Positions 24,001 to 33,559 of a stretch of 64,000 bases of DNA are shown one piece after another; positions within the stretch are counted from its first letter, which is position 1, and each line of letters begins with the position of its first letter. The stretch comes from Meghimatium bilineatum. Its lineage: Eukaryota; Mollusca; Gastropoda; Stylommatophora; Philomycidae. Below the pieces are notes generated by a model. The model made no database searches and had not been told where the DNA came from. It saw only the letters and a list, made by a program, of their open reading frames with translations. Both the position numbers and the translations under genes were made by a program. The stretch spans positions 19,861,379 through 19,925,378 of the forward strand of contig CM067317.1 in assembly GCA_034231615.1 (NCBI GenBank), read 5' to 3'.

Positions 24001-27000
24001 CACAAATCGCGCCTGACGATGGATTGGAAGACCATCTCAAGCGGACGAGGTGAGTGCATGAGAAATGCACAGGTCAAACTCCAGACACCCAACGTCCTTG
24101 GCAAATCAGCGCCTCGTCTAGGAAGATATATGAATCCTAGTCTAATTTGACCATCACCGTTACCCAACATGGCTCATATGGAAGAAACTAGGTCTGGGAC
24201 CTAGCAACAGAAAGGGTGGTAATGGAATGGTCTTCCTACACGAGGAACAGCTCGCTGGTTGCGAAGTGCCTCGTCAGAAGATAGACAAACACTGGGTGAC
24301 TCAAGCAAAGTATCAGACCACAGAGTCTTGTCTCATGTACCTCCCCTGAGTAGAAGGGTCCTCCAATAGCAATTGCACCAAACCAAAAGGTGAAGCCTCC
24401 TGGGTATGAAAGAAAGCTCAGAAACCTCCCATTGCAGATAGGAAGTAAGAGCTAATCGCTCGCTCGTAATTCCTGGGGTTCTCAAACAAACAACGTAAAT
24501 ATATGTGGAAATGAAACAAACAAAAGATTATGTAAAAGATTTCCTTAGTTCTTTCTCCATTTAGTTACCTGTATTATTAAAGTGGAATCCCTCTATAGCG
24601 CATTCTTTTATAACATATTTTCCAATATAACAACACTTTTCAAAATCTCAAAAAATATTCAAACATATTTATTCTATATTATTTATACTGTATGTAGCGA
24701 AGATATGTTATTACATACATATTTAATATTTTGTTTGTCCAAACCAAGTTGTTATTTTGGTACTCCACTATACTACTTGATTTATAATTTTATTAATCTC
24801 TAATTTACCTACAAATAATCGACAGGTATCAGATCTTGTTGAGGCTGTGTTGATGTTTTTGGAAGCACACAATCATGAAGTTGTACTCCTAGATTTTAAT
24901 CATTTTTATGCCATGGATAAAAAAGATCATAAACAACTTATGGACTATATCATCTCAAAGTTTGGCTCAAGAATATGTAACAAGTGTGATGACATCAGTA
25001 AACTAACTCTACACAATCTGTGGCAGCAAGAGAAACAGGTAAATGATAATAAAATATGTAACAAGTAAACTAACTTTACAGAATCTTTTTTGTTCCAACA
25101 TAGCAAACCAATCAAAGATATATCATAAAATTCCTGTTTGTTGTTGGGTCTGAAAGGACAGCAAAGAAGAGCAACACTGTTATCTGCCAGGCATGTTGTA
25201 AGAGGTGACTAAGGATGTATGGCTCACAAGCACATGAATATATCACACAATGGCATTGCGTCAAAGGTCATGAGCCCATGGACTGCTGGACCAGCAATCA
25301 ACCAACCAAAGAGGTTTGGCAGATGGAGTTGACTGTCCCATCCCATAGAGGGTCAAAGTAACACAGAAGCCATGCTGAAGTTGGATGTGTCAGGCTGAAA
25401 GGCGCAGATATCACAGGTAAGTTATAAATCATGACACAGCAAACTCCATTATCCGGACTACATTCTGCTAACTTGCAGGAGTTTGAGAATGAATGCAGAA
25501 GAAGTATATTAGAAGAAATATGACAAATAGTGAACAAATGAAAGATTAGATGGCTGTTTTCCATATAGCATAAATTCACCAGGGATAACAAATACATCTT
25601 AAGATAAGATAAGTAAGACAAAACTGGACAGTAATTATGAAAGTCCAAAGGGGAGGGGGGAATCTATTAGTCTCTAATACCAGCAAATGTATGGACATAT
25701 ATGGCCAGATTAATAGCCATCCAGACTGGTAAAAGGTAGGGCAATGTTGACCATACCTATCAATCAAATTAGTGAAAGTGGCCAGTATAAAATGCAAAAA
25801 ATGTGATAGACACGTAGTGAAGCATGGATGGTATACTAGCAAAATGGCTATGGATTGCTGTTATTCAGTGGAATCAGTAAAATGCTAAATGTTTTCTTTT
25901 GTGTTCATTCTCAAACTTCTGCAGATTAGCAGAATGTTGTCTGGAGAAAAGAATGTTTTGTGTCATGGTTTACAGCTTCGGTTGTGATTTCTGCACTTTT
26001 CGATCTGGTACAACAGACTGCAGCATGGCTTGTGGGTCACTTAGACCCTTCCCCCCACTCCCCAACGTTTAAGAGATTATGTGTCATATATTTGGTCTGC
26101 AGTGGTTTGACAAATTTCCAAAAATGTACAATCACTAATGAAAAATATGTTTGTTTGTTTGTTTTGCGTTCGCTCCATTGTAACCATCACGGGCATCCGT
26201 GCAATTTCCGCCGGGAGCGTGATTACGCTGTGCCACCGTTATGCGCCTTGCAGGCCCAGAACATCCGATTTCGGCATACCCCGACAATTCGGGTGGGCCA
26301 CCCCCAGCCTGTGACAGCCTCCATATCTGTCTCCAGGCACGCGCAGTGGCGACTCTTCGCCCAGACGATTCTCGCTCTCGACCGACTCGTACGAGGTGTT
26401 CCACTGTCTATGAACCCGCCTCGTGTAATTGGACGCGCTGCGCCTGTGCCCATTGGGCACTGAACCGTTTCTCATCCGTGAGCCTGGTTCCTCAAGAGGA
26501 AGAACCCAACAGAGGAGCTGGGCCCTGGCTCCTTCGCCCTCCTAGCCAAGGTGTCATTCACCGACATCGTGTACCCCTTGTCCAAGTTCGAGTCTCACAC
26601 CACGCGCCCGAGAGCAAGGCGTTCTCGAGCTGATCGTCCTTGTCCCAATAGCGCCCGAGCCCATCAGGTACTGAACCCTTTCTCTCCTCAAGTGTACCTC
26701 CGGTGTAGGAAAACCCGACAGCAGAGCTGGGCCAGGGCCAAATCGTTGTCCCTCTTGTGCCTGAACCCATCGGGCACGGAACCCTTTCTCTCTACAAGTG
26801 CACCTCCGGTATAGGAAACCCTGACAGTAGAGTTGGACCAGAACCACCATCGTTGTCCCCCTCTTACCTAAGCCCATCGGGCACAGAACCCCCTCTCTTC
26901 GCGAGCATACTTCCGGTCTAGGAAGGCCCAACACTAGAGTTGGACTAGGTCCTCCTACTCCACCAAACACCAATGAATTGGTCTGGGTCTCTGCCTTCAA

Positions 27001-30000
27001 GGAACTCAGGCAACTAGATGCTCGTCTCGAGCTGACGGAGCTTGTAGTTCCCCCTTCCCAGAGACCTCTCACCTTCCATTTGCAGTTCGCGCCGCCCTCC
27101 AGTGCTGTTCTGCCCTTTCATTGTTTCATTGTACTCAGCATGAAATCCATTTGTCTCCCGCCATGAATCCACCTTTACGCGCATCCCACATTGGCCGCCC
27201 CTCCAATGTTCGGACTGGACTGACTAGCTTCACTGTATGTCGACAGTGGCGCCACATGTGGTGATGCTGGTGGTGTCGGAGACATTGTCTGTCTCTTGTG
27301 CAGTCAAATCTCTTTCCATCTGCCACCTCCACACTCTCGGACACGATCCCCAAATGATTTCGCCAGAATCAGCTCGAGCTGCTGTATTTCTGTTTCCAGG
27401 GTGCACCGCGTGGAGGCACATTTGGGATCTTGGCCATCTGCCAACCCTGAGTCCGCCCAGAGCAATGCGTTCCCTTTGCACCCCACTAATGAAAAATATG
27501 ACCGGCTTACAGATTGACAGTATTTTATCACATAGATAGTATACTATTCATATAGCTGTCTTATTTATTTTGCAAGTTCAGGAGAATGGAACTATGACTG
27601 TATTGCTGTATTGATTTGTTCTACATTTGCAGGTGATCATATTTTACCGCAATGAAAAAGCTACAGAGAATAAGAAATTCTGGCCAGCAGAGAGCATTTC
27701 ATCCTCTTGGGCAAACACTGATAATCCCAATGCCTGTATTGAATATTTGGATAAGTATTTTTCTGAAGGTCCTAAAAAAGATTTTATAGTCTGCCAAGGT
27801 AAAAAGAATATAAATAATATAGCTAGAAATGCTCTACTGTCAGTACATTAAGCTGGGTTTGTTTTATTCTGTTTTAGAACCCCAGGAATTGCGACCGATT
27901 AGCTCTTACTTCCTATGTGCAGTGGGGTGGTTTTTCTGAGCTTTCTTTCATACCCATAAGACTTCAGCTTGCGACTTAGTTCAATACCATTTAAAGGAGT
28001 CTTCTACTCAGAAGGGGTCTATAATTGTATTGATAGTATGCTACGAAGCTTCCATAAGAGAGCCTCGATATAACAGCATGTCATCTACTAAGGTTTTCTG
28101 TTGCATGGGTGGTTTGTCTAGTGGGCCATTAGTGAGACTCACAGATGCAACCGCATGTGTATTAATCTGGGTAAATACATGCTGTAACAAAAAATTATAT
28201 ATGTGCATTCCTTTATATAGAAGGTCCCTAGATTGGTAGAGGTAGCACCACAGTCTGTAGTGTCCCATTCTAGGTCAAGCCATCATAGACTCTAAGGATA
28301 CTTCTAGCAATTAAAGACCTCATAGACAAATGAATGTCCATGTATAACTAGAATATGGATTCCTAAACATATGCTTCAAGACAGCTTAACTTACAGTGAC
28401 ATAAGTTGGCAGATCTAGCCATAGAATACAGAGCTGAGGCAAAAACTATAATGAAACATAACTGATGTGGAGAAGACAGCAGATTTCACTCTGGTGAAAA
28501 GATTGATGACAAGCATGACCACAAATCTGAATGCAAAAGATTATTTCATCTCATTTACATCTACTCTTCTCTCTATGTTTGAACAAGTGGCAATACATAT
28601 GTTGTTAAAAATTCACAGATGGTAAAAATTAATTTTTAGCAAGGAGACTAAGGTTCAACAGCGTACAGTATATGTTCCCAGTGTAATTGTACAACTGTGA
28701 GACGAGAACACTTCATACTGAAAAGGGAAGTCACATTCAAAATGAAGTACTACAGAACAATATGAGAATATCAAACACAAAGAATAGACCACCAGTGGAG
28801 TATTTAATATAATAAATGGTAAAAATAACTGGACTCAAAATATCATTGCAGTACATCAGCTACAATTTTTCAATCATGATAAATAAAACCTAGAATGGCT
28901 GATATTGTTGGTATCAGCAAGATATGATGGTGGTGAAAGAGCATTGTGGGATTATGAGTTGGTTACTCTTGTTCCCAAAGTCAGAGGGTGGAGGTTCACA
29001 TACTGATCTAGATCAGTCGTTCTGTTATTCTTTTTTAATTGAAAAGCTTTACCAAATATTTTGCTAGCGTAGGGAGGTCATGGGATAGAGCATTCAACAC
29101 CATACCTTACTTCCTTAGTTGATTCTTATAACATGCATAGCAGGTGGCAATGTTTTTACTCTTTGCCTGATTTTGGACCTCAGTATCACCCTGGCTATTT
29201 GTTTTTAATAACAGTTTGAGTGTTTTTAATATCAATGCTGGGTAATCTCTGGTATTATGGGCAAACCATTTGTCTTATGTTCATTTCTTCTTCTTCTTTC
29301 GTTCACTTGAAACATGTCTATATCTGTCTCCTGAATAAAATTCACTGTCCTTTGTAGTTTATACAGTGTCCCATAGAGCTTTGATTCCAGTGTTGTTTCC
29401 TCTGGCCAATATGTCTGCCTCAGCATTTCATGCTCAGAACACTCTTGAAGTATATGTTTGGCACTCTGTGCTGCCTTTCCACATGTACACATGGCACCTT
29501 GCTAATCATGAACTTTGTATACATGTGACTGCGGAGTCGGTTGTGTCCTGTTCTTATTATATCTTAAGTTCATGAAGTTGTGGGTTTGACATGAGCCCAA
29601 GACATCAATAGCCATGGTTGCCATGACAAGATTAACCACCATTTGGAAAAGCAGGATCACAACCTGTGTTAAGATTAACATATAAATCTTTGGTTTTGTT
29701 GTATGGCTGTGAGATTTGAACTCTTATTGTGGACTTAGAGAGAAAAATCCAGGGATTTGAAAACAAATGCTATAGCCGTCTGTTACTGAGAATGTAAGAC
29801 CAATGTGTTTTTACATGATACAATTAATGTATTTTCGAGTCAACAGGAACCGCTGTTAACATTCATGACACTTCATAAGCTCCAATAGTACAGGCATGCG
29901 GTAAGACATTCCTTGATGACAAAAGATGTTCTTCAAGGTACGGTGGAGGAAAGAAGACAAGGAGGTCAAAAGAAGACATGGATGGATAATATCAAAGACT

Positions 30001-31927
30001 GGACAGGGTATGAAGTTTCCAAACTCATCAGGATGGTAGAGGATAGAGATACGTGGAGATCTTTCTGCATAAAATGTCTCAATGTGACATTCCTACGACC
30101 ATGAATGATTATGGTTTCATTAATTTTAATAATTATTATTATGACATCTTGTTTACAAGTACATTTTTCAAAAGCTTCCTTGAGACTATTATTTGAACTG
30201 CAGAGTTATGTGCTTTGAATGATACTATCAGTGAGCAAGCACTGCCATGTTGAGAGATAGAGTACATGTGAGAAAATCCTAGTAATTCTCTTAGTGAAGC
30301 ACTCAACATATTCTTATTAGATTGTGTACGTGTATAGTTACTTATACAGTGGAATCCCATTATAACAGCTTGGTCCAGATCAGAAAATACGTATATAATA
30401 GCAGAAATTTGTCATATATATAGTACAAACAATATAGAATAAATATCATTGGCGATTTTGAAAAGTGTTGTTAAACAAGAATATTTGTTACAACAGATTG
30501 CACTATTTAGGGACTCTACTATATTTGATTTTTGTGATACATCTCCAACTTAGTTCTGGTTTTTTCTAGAAAGATATTTCTAGAATAGTATAGATATTTA
30601 CTATAGTATAGATATTTACTATAGTATAGATATTTACTCTAGTATGGATATTTACTCTAGTATAGATATTTACTCTAGTATAGATATTTATTCTAGTATA
30701 GATATTTACTCTAGTATAGATATTTACATTGCTCTTTGTGATATTTGTACTTCTATCAAGAGTATGTTGTATTTCTATTCTCTGCAAAGATATGATATTT
30801 ACATCTTTCTACCCAGATTAATGGTTTTCAGCAATTTTTGGCATAGAATTTCTACAGGATAGCCATCCATCCTTTGTCTCCTGCTGCATGCATGGCAGAT
30901 CATGTTACTGTTCTTTGCTTCTTTTTCAAACCATGGCATCACACAAGCACAATTTATGCTTGTTAACCAGTTTTTGTAACCAGCTTTAATCCCAGTTTGT
31001 ATCCATGATATTTCAAAGAATGATTTATAATTTTCTGATCTTGCATTCTTGCTTTCAATCCAAACCTATCAAAATTTTATGATATCTTGTACCACTGATT
31101 GTTTTAAATCTTGAGTTTTCCCCTAATTTACACTTTTTAGCATCCATTCATCATTTATTAAGTGCTGTAGTTAATATAGTAATTGAATCATAAGTTGCAG
31201 CAGGGAGGTGCAGAGTTCACTTTGGACAGCTAAAGAAACAGGTTCTATTTCTGCTACAAGATGTTATGCATTCAAACCATTCAGACAGCAATGGCAACCT
31301 ACTGAACAAAAAAATTGTTTTTGAACCACAAGTGTTTGAATCTGAGTTGTATTTGTGAGAAGGGCGTATTTACCAAACGACTGCACCAAAATTATGTACA
31401 GTACCTATAATAATAATATATAAATAACTATAGTGTGTTTGTTCGACTCTGTGGCAGTGTGATACAGAGTGCGTATGTGACAGCCAAGGTACCCAATTCA
31501 AAGCCAGCCTCAGGTAATTGTACATCCAGACCTTTCAGAAAACAATGGAAAACTGCAGAATGTAAATACTGCCAAGAAAATCATTATAGACAAAAAATGC
31601 TGGGTTGACGGCTACATTTTGTATAGGATATGCTATAATTTTTAAAATAATTTAACTGTTTCTTTAACACAATGTTCTACTAGTCTTACTGTCAGTTTTC
31701 ATTTCATTACAGGAGTACTTACACCAAACGAAAAAACAATACGTGATAACTTAGATTGGAATGTGAAAACTCTAAGTGATTCCTTGCTGCCATTACTGTG
31801 TTCCTGGATAGATCATCACAATGCTTATCCACTGACCATTGTCATTGCAGACTTTATAGAGAATGGAGACTTGATACAAAAAATACTAGCTCTAAACTAT
31901 AAACGAGCTGTGCATGTGAAGATCTAA
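8904..31927 (+). CDS. PLCXD: PI-PLC X-domain-containing protein, complete five-exon gene
   Basis: Coding exons are 8904-9036, 12910-13160, 24826-25038, 27633-27798 and 31713-31927. Their lengths (133+251+213+166+215) sum to 978 nt, or 325 residues plus stop, close to the roughly 320 residues of vertebrate PLCXD proteins. Every junction is GT-AG and the phases agree (1,0,0,1). Landmarks are the leading AIPGTHNS with H47, GIRYFDVR at 101-108, the second active-site-like H122 in IVHS, LLDFNHF at 149-155, WANT at 225-228, and the C-terminal IVIADFI near 297-303. PLCXD proteins have only the X half of the PLC catalytic barrel and lack PH, EF-hand, Y and C2 domains; they are generally cytosolic with poorly known substrates. 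No signal peptide or membrane segment is seen. Which vertebrate paralogue (1, 2 or 3) is closest was not decided. Introns are 3.9, 11.7, 2.6 and 3.9 kb and packed with repeats. Confidence 0.93.
9148..9385 (+). repeat. Dispersed repeat R, near full-length copy
   Basis: It contains the blocks shared by all R copies in order: TTCTCAAACTCCTGCAGATT, the TGTATCATGGTTTACATCTT-like box, ACTTCAGCATGGCTTCTGGG, TCACTTTGACCCTATATAGG, and a closing TTGCCTCTTACAACATGTAT box. It is non-coding. The class is undetermined. Confidence 0.65.
9588..9745 (+). repeat. Dispersed repeat R, 5'-truncated copy
   Basis: It starts within the GACACATCCAACTTCAGCAT block and continues through the TGGGACAGCC and AAGTTGCATCTTAGAATATG boxes, diverged from the copy 400 bp upstream. 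Confidence 0.6.
10700..12772 (-). mobile_element. (GAA)n-tailed LINE, copy A, 5'-truncated, intron 1 of PLCXD
   Basis: On the minus strand it is very similar to the intact copy at 44382-48233, from the RT region (matching about 46145 there) through YADDLVIW and RNase H to the zinc knuckle and (GAA)n tail. It is flanked by a 9-bp duplication GTTCATCCA at 10691-10699 and 12773-12781, which supports target-primed insertion. Small indels break the frame (pieces at 12002-12583, 11278-11607, 11027-11290 and 10693-11067). For example, KSKKVLRHGV has lost one residue relative to the intact copy. Antisense to the host gene. Confidence 0.9.
12910..13160 (+). CDS. PLCXD: PLCXD exon 2 (residues 45-128)
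   Basis: The acceptor TTTCACAG ends at 12909. The exon completes G45 and encodes the catalytic THNS, the substrate-cleft strand GIRYFDVR and the second catalytic-type histidine IVHSVFGPK. The donor is GTTTGT at 13161, phase 0. Confidence 0.93.
13161..13847. other. PLCXD intron 2, unique-looking start
   Basis: No gene, mobile-element domain or clear repeat was found before the satellite begins. Confidence 0.4.
13848..22865. repeat. 24-bp satellite array, about 375 units, in PLCXD intron 2
   Basis: Some 9 kb of head-to-tail units share the core GATGAAACTTACTGTATC. Units fall into two main types that differ at two bases three positions apart in the link between cores: TTAG-T versus GTAA-T; a GTAG-T intermediate also exists. 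Only three phase slips were seen: +1 near 17050, and -1 near 20431 and 22182. Because 24 is a multiple of 3 and the unit lacks stops in some frames, long frames appear on both strands (827 codons at 14569-17052 minus; 140 codons at 17041-17463 plus; 235 codons at 22173-22880 minus). These are artefacts. Higher-order periods are described in the findings. The GTAA type clusters near both edges (about 14480-14770 and 22565-22830). Confidence 0.98.
22866..23099. other. Satellite-flanking DNA with a fragment of the TIR element seen at 44234
   Basis: Bases 22915-22985 share GTTTTGACCAAAAAGCATTT and ATCAAGA-type sequence with 44275-44330, the left half of the TIR element that hosts the intact LINE. 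No gene found. Confidence 0.45.
23100..24495 (+). repeat. Unclassified repeat T, long copy
   Basis: It is colinear with 38310-39180: GCATTGCTCTCG, GGTTAGCAG.AAACCAAGATCC, GTGCACCCTGGAAA, then the shared 3' end with GGTATGAAAGAAAGCTCAGA, GGAAGTAAGAGCTAATCG and AATTCCTGGGGTTCTCAAAC. It ends in a short CAAA-type run. The copy has an internal duplication: the near-terminal box at 24395-24460 has a diverged partner at 23675-23740. There is no intact reading frame; the minus-strand frames here are not conserved. Confidence 0.6.
24574..24775. mobile_element. Possible pogo/Tigger-like MITE directly before exon 3
   Basis: The left end AGTGGAATCCCTCTATA and the right end, read inverted, AGTGGAGTACC, resemble pogo-type terminal repeats. 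It is similar to the element at 30348-30526, including the CAACACTTTTCAAAATC box. The ends are imperfect. Confidence 0.4.
24826..25038 (+). CDS. PLCXD: PLCXD exon 3 (residues 129-199)
   Basis: The acceptor ATCGACAG ends at 24825. It encodes 71 codons containing VVLLDFNHFYAM, which matches the conserved EVVFLDFNHFYG block of PLCXD proteins, and ends TLHNLWQQEKQ. The donor is GTAAAT at 25039, phase 0. Confidence 0.93.
25039..25309. other. PLCXD intron 3, start
   Basis: AT-rich. A piece near 25140-25210 (GGCATGTTGTAAGAGGTGAC) is a fragment of repeat R read in reverse. No gene. Confidence 0.4.
25310..25520 (-). repeat. Dispersed repeat R, minus-strand copy
   Basis: Reverse complement of the R order: GGGTCAAAGTAACACAGAAG, CCATGCTGAAGTTGGATGTG, CTGCTAACTTGCAGGAGTTT. 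It forms an inverted pair with 25866-26075. Confidence 0.65.
25866..26075 (+). repeat. Dispersed repeat R, plus-strand copy
   Basis: It reads GTTCATTCTCAAACTTCTGC, AGATTAGCAGAATGTTGTCT, GTGTCATGGTTTACAGC, then CAGCATGGCTTGTGGGTCAC. It lies about 350 bp from an inverted partner in the same intron. Confidence 0.65.
26150..27483 (-). mobile_element. GC-rich retroposon G (1334 bp) with 17-bp TSD
   Basis: An abrupt GC- and CpG-rich island in AT-rich DNA. It is flanked by an exact 17-bp duplication CACTAATGAAAAATATG at 26133-26149 and 27484-27500. On the minus strand it begins GGGGTGCAAAGGGAACGC and ends in an (AAAC)n tail, the form expected of a target-primed retroposon. The first 330 bp are homologous to repeat T (GGTTGGCAG, CCAAGATCC, GTGCACCCTGGAAACAGAAA, ACATTGGAGGGGCGGCCAAT). 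The middle contains an imperfect tandem block. The last 120 bp are homologous to 48247-48364. No RT or other known domain was recognised, so it is probably non-autonomous. Confidence 0.75.
26449..26960. repeat. Imperfect tandem block inside retroposon G (about 105 bp)
   Basis: CCCATCGGGCAC-GAACC boxes recur at 26449, 26660, 26768 and 26872. Each of the later ones is followed by a CTCCGGT.TAGGAAA.CC box and an AGAGTTGGACCAG-type box. Spacings are 211, 108 and 104 bp, so the first interval may be two units. The overlapping frames in several phases are repeat-driven. Confidence 0.7.
27633..27798 (+). CDS. PLCXD: PLCXD exon 4 (residues 200-254 and first base of G255)
   Basis: The acceptor ACATTTGCAG ends at 27632. 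It encodes VIIFYRN, FWPAESISSSWANTDNP and DFIVCQ, matching the VLVFYH, LWPG..PAPWANTTDP and FISQ order of PLCXD proteins. The donor is GTAAAA at 27799, phase 1. Confidence 0.93.
27868..28022 (-). repeat. Repeat T, short 3' fragment
   Basis: The minus strand matches the 3' end of the copy at 23100-24495: GGTATGAAAGAAAGCTCAGA, GGAAGTAAGAGCTAATCGG, AATTCCTGGGGTTCTAAAAC, with an A-rich tail. It is 5'-truncated and sits in intron 4, 70 bp after exon 4. Confidence 0.6.
28023..29284. other. PLCXD intron 4, left part
   Basis: AT-rich and non-coding. A short R-like piece (TTATAACATGCATAGCAGGT) lies at 29090-29185. The small frames at 28030-28268 are unsupported. Confidence 0.35.
29285..29555 (-). mobile_element. 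(GAA)n-tailed LINE, copy B, strongly 5'-truncated
   Basis: The minus strand gives the C-terminal zinc-knuckle block (MCTCGKAAQSAKHILQECSE) and the LESKLYGTLYKLQ end, then the GAA-rich tail, like the intact copy. A 12-bp flanking repeat with one mismatch (TCTTATGTTCAT at 29273, TCTTAAGTTCAT at 29562) is a probable target duplication, with six unexplained bases at the 5' junction. Antisense to PLCXD. Confidence 0.85.
29670..30105 (+). pseudogene. LINE fragment: RT C-terminal region, third LINE type
   Basis: The reading order is KSLVLLYGCEI, then LERKIQGFENKCYSRLLRM, then a broken stretch, then LQGTVEERRQGGQKKTWMDN and IKDWTG. This is the standard C-terminal order of a common animal LINE. Several stops make it a relic. 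Sense relative to PLCXD. Confidence 0.75.
30348..30526. mobile_element. Pogo/Tigger-like MITE
   Basis: TA is followed by CAGTGGAATCCCATTATAAC at the left, and at the right the inverted TAGTAGAGTCCCTAAATA is followed by TA. These are pogo-type ends with a TA target. It shares an internal TTTTGAAAAGTGTTGTT box with 24574-24775. No transposase frame. Confidence 0.5.
30589..30727. repeat. 18-bp minisatellite, about 8 units
   Basis: Unit TAGTATAGATATTTACTC with ATAG/CTAG variants. It gives repetitive Ser-Ile-Asp-Ile-Tyr frames on the plus strand and Val-Asn-Ile-Tyr-Thr frames on the minus strand, both artefacts. Confidence 0.95.
30728..31712. other. PLCXD intron 4, right part
   Basis: No recognised gene or repeat; AT-rich, unassigned. 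Confidence 0.35.
31713..31927 (+). CDS. PLCXD: PLCXD exon 5 (terminal; residues 255-325 and stop)
   Basis: The acceptor TTTCATTACAG ends at 31712. The exon completes G255 and encodes VLTPNEKTI, LLPLLCSWI and TIVIADFIENGDLI, matching the VVLTP, LPAMMQWV and NIVTADFV order of PLCXD proteins. The stop is TAA at 31925. Confidence 0.93.
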
Positions 31928-31944
31928 ATTCTTTAATCTTCAAC

Positions 31945-31950
31945 ATTAAA
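31945..31950 (+). terminator. Candidate poly(A) signal ATTAAA for PLCXD
   Basis: ATTAAA lies 18 bases after the PLCXD stop codon. It is a common variant signal, but in AT-rich DNA the match could be chance. Confidence 0.4.
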
Positions 31951-32087
31951 AATGTAATCAAGTGGCTTACATATATATTATTTTCTATATGGCACAGAAA
32001 CATGGATACTGAGCAAGTAACTGGAAGAAGCCTTTGAGATACGATTTAAGAGTTTGACATATCTCATTGACATAATTGAAGCCTTTG

Positions 32088-32158
32088 TTTCTATCTATCT
32101 GTCTGTCTATCTGTCTGTCTCTGTCTTTCTGTCCATCCGTCCGTCTCTGTCTATCAAT
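32088..32158. repeat. TCTA/TCTG microsatellite
   Basis: Interrupted run of TCTA, TCTG and TCCG tetramers. Confidence 0.9.
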
Positions 32159-32159
32159 C

Positions 32160-32714
32160 TACATACATATAGTCATCATCAAGTGCTGTCTTTGCAACGA
32201 AGGTAGGCTGCAACATACTTTTAACATCCCCTATTGTTTTGGTGGTGCACTCTGATAGACTGTAACCTGTCTACTTGTGATGTTACTCTCCCACTTGTAT
32301 CTCTGGCTACCTCTCCTCACCTCCCTTCAAGTGAGGTCTTCAACAATGTGTCATGTCTTTTAATGTGTCCAAGTTATTTTATTTTCTTGATCTTTATTTC
32401 CTTTAATAATTGTTTCTTATTAAGTGTTGTTAGAACTTCTCTGTTTGTTTTCTTCTCTTTTCACAATGTTCTCCATATTCTTATATATATCCACATCCCA
32501 AAGGCATCATTTCTATCTTCTAACTGCTGATTATCATGGTTTTTTAATTTAATTTTTGTATTTAGTCCAAATATCCAGTATATAAAGTATCCAGTATATT
32601 CTTGATTAATGTTCTTTTTGACAACCAGTCATGTGGCATTTAGTTGTATATTTATTCTTTTTTAATGATGTATTTGAGAAGACTCTCCCATTATGTACAT
32701 TTATTATAGATCAA
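32160..32714. other. Unassigned AT-rich stretch
   Basis: Phe/Ser-rich frame at 32234-32530 has no domain. The minus strand is faintly LINE-like but too weak to call. Confidence 0.3.
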
Positions 32715-33360
32715 GATCTAAAACACATGCTGACTATCAAATTATTAACAGATCAGATTTCGCAAAGAATCAAACAGACCACAGCTGTAATTCTATGGCT
32801 CAGAACTGGACACAACTGACTCTACTGTCACATGTACACATAATTCAGGACAAGCAACACAGAATGCAGGACATATACTTCAAGAATGTCCTGAATACAA
32901 AATGATGAGAGAAACATACTAGATCATAGAAACAGCACTAGAATCAGAGGAGCATGATAGCATAGTTGTTAATGAGCTTGCTCGGTTCGAAACTATGCCC
33001 AGATAAAAAAATCTGGGTCGTGATTTCTTGCCTTACATGAACACTTCTCCAGTTGTAAATAGGTACCAGACATATCAGTTAGCAGTTAGGTGAGGTAAAG
33101 ACACCAAGGAAAGGAACTGACCACCTCACCTAATAGTTGCTAAACATTATTGCATTAACAATTATATAACAATTATATTGCAACTAAGAACATGAAGAGT
33201 TATCTTTATCTCCAATGACAATATGCTGCCATGGGACCAAACTTTACCTTTAGAATCAAAACTCTATGGATTCCTGTATTAGCTGCAAAAGACAAGTTTA
33301 TTGAGGAGACAAAATTAGATATAAACATATTTTCAGCTAACAAAAGAAAATCTAAAACTA
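32715..33360 (+). pseudogene. LINE C-terminal fragment, diverged relative of the (GAA)n LINE
   Basis: Broken frames read INRSDF, then LWLRTGHN, then a Cys/His-knuckle-like stretch, and after an insertion LESKLYGFLY and an A-rich end. These match the C-terminal order NRSEQ, LRLRTGHNRL, CTCGQAAQ, LESKLYGTLY of the intact LINE at low identity. It is split by SINE-like DNA at 32946-33220. Confidence 0.65.
32946..33220 (+). mobile_element. tRNA-derived SINE candidate inside the LINE fragment
   Basis: An A-box-like TAGCATAGTTGTTAA is followed 13 bases later by a B-box-like GGTTCGAAACT, the spacing of a Pol III tRNA promoter. The LINE text AGAATCA appears on both sides (32933 and 33252), as expected for an insertion, though the repeated part is short and diverged. 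Confidence 0.5.
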
Positions 33361-33559
33361 TGACTTGTTTCAATTATAGTTATGAGGTGGTTTTGAAAAA
33401 AATACTTTTATGCTCAATGAATGAACAATGAATGAAGTGTGATTTAAATTATATTACATATTAAATGTCATGCTAACAACATATTGATATCTATTCTCAA
33501 TATTACAGATATGATTTTGATATCTTCTTTTGCGATCAGTTTCCTATGCTCATAAGCCT

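Noticed and set aside
26241-26633. Overlapping 70-170-residue frames on both strands in the GC-rich island
   Set aside because: High GC lengthens random frames, several phases are open at once, and the tandem block changes frame between units. No domain seen.
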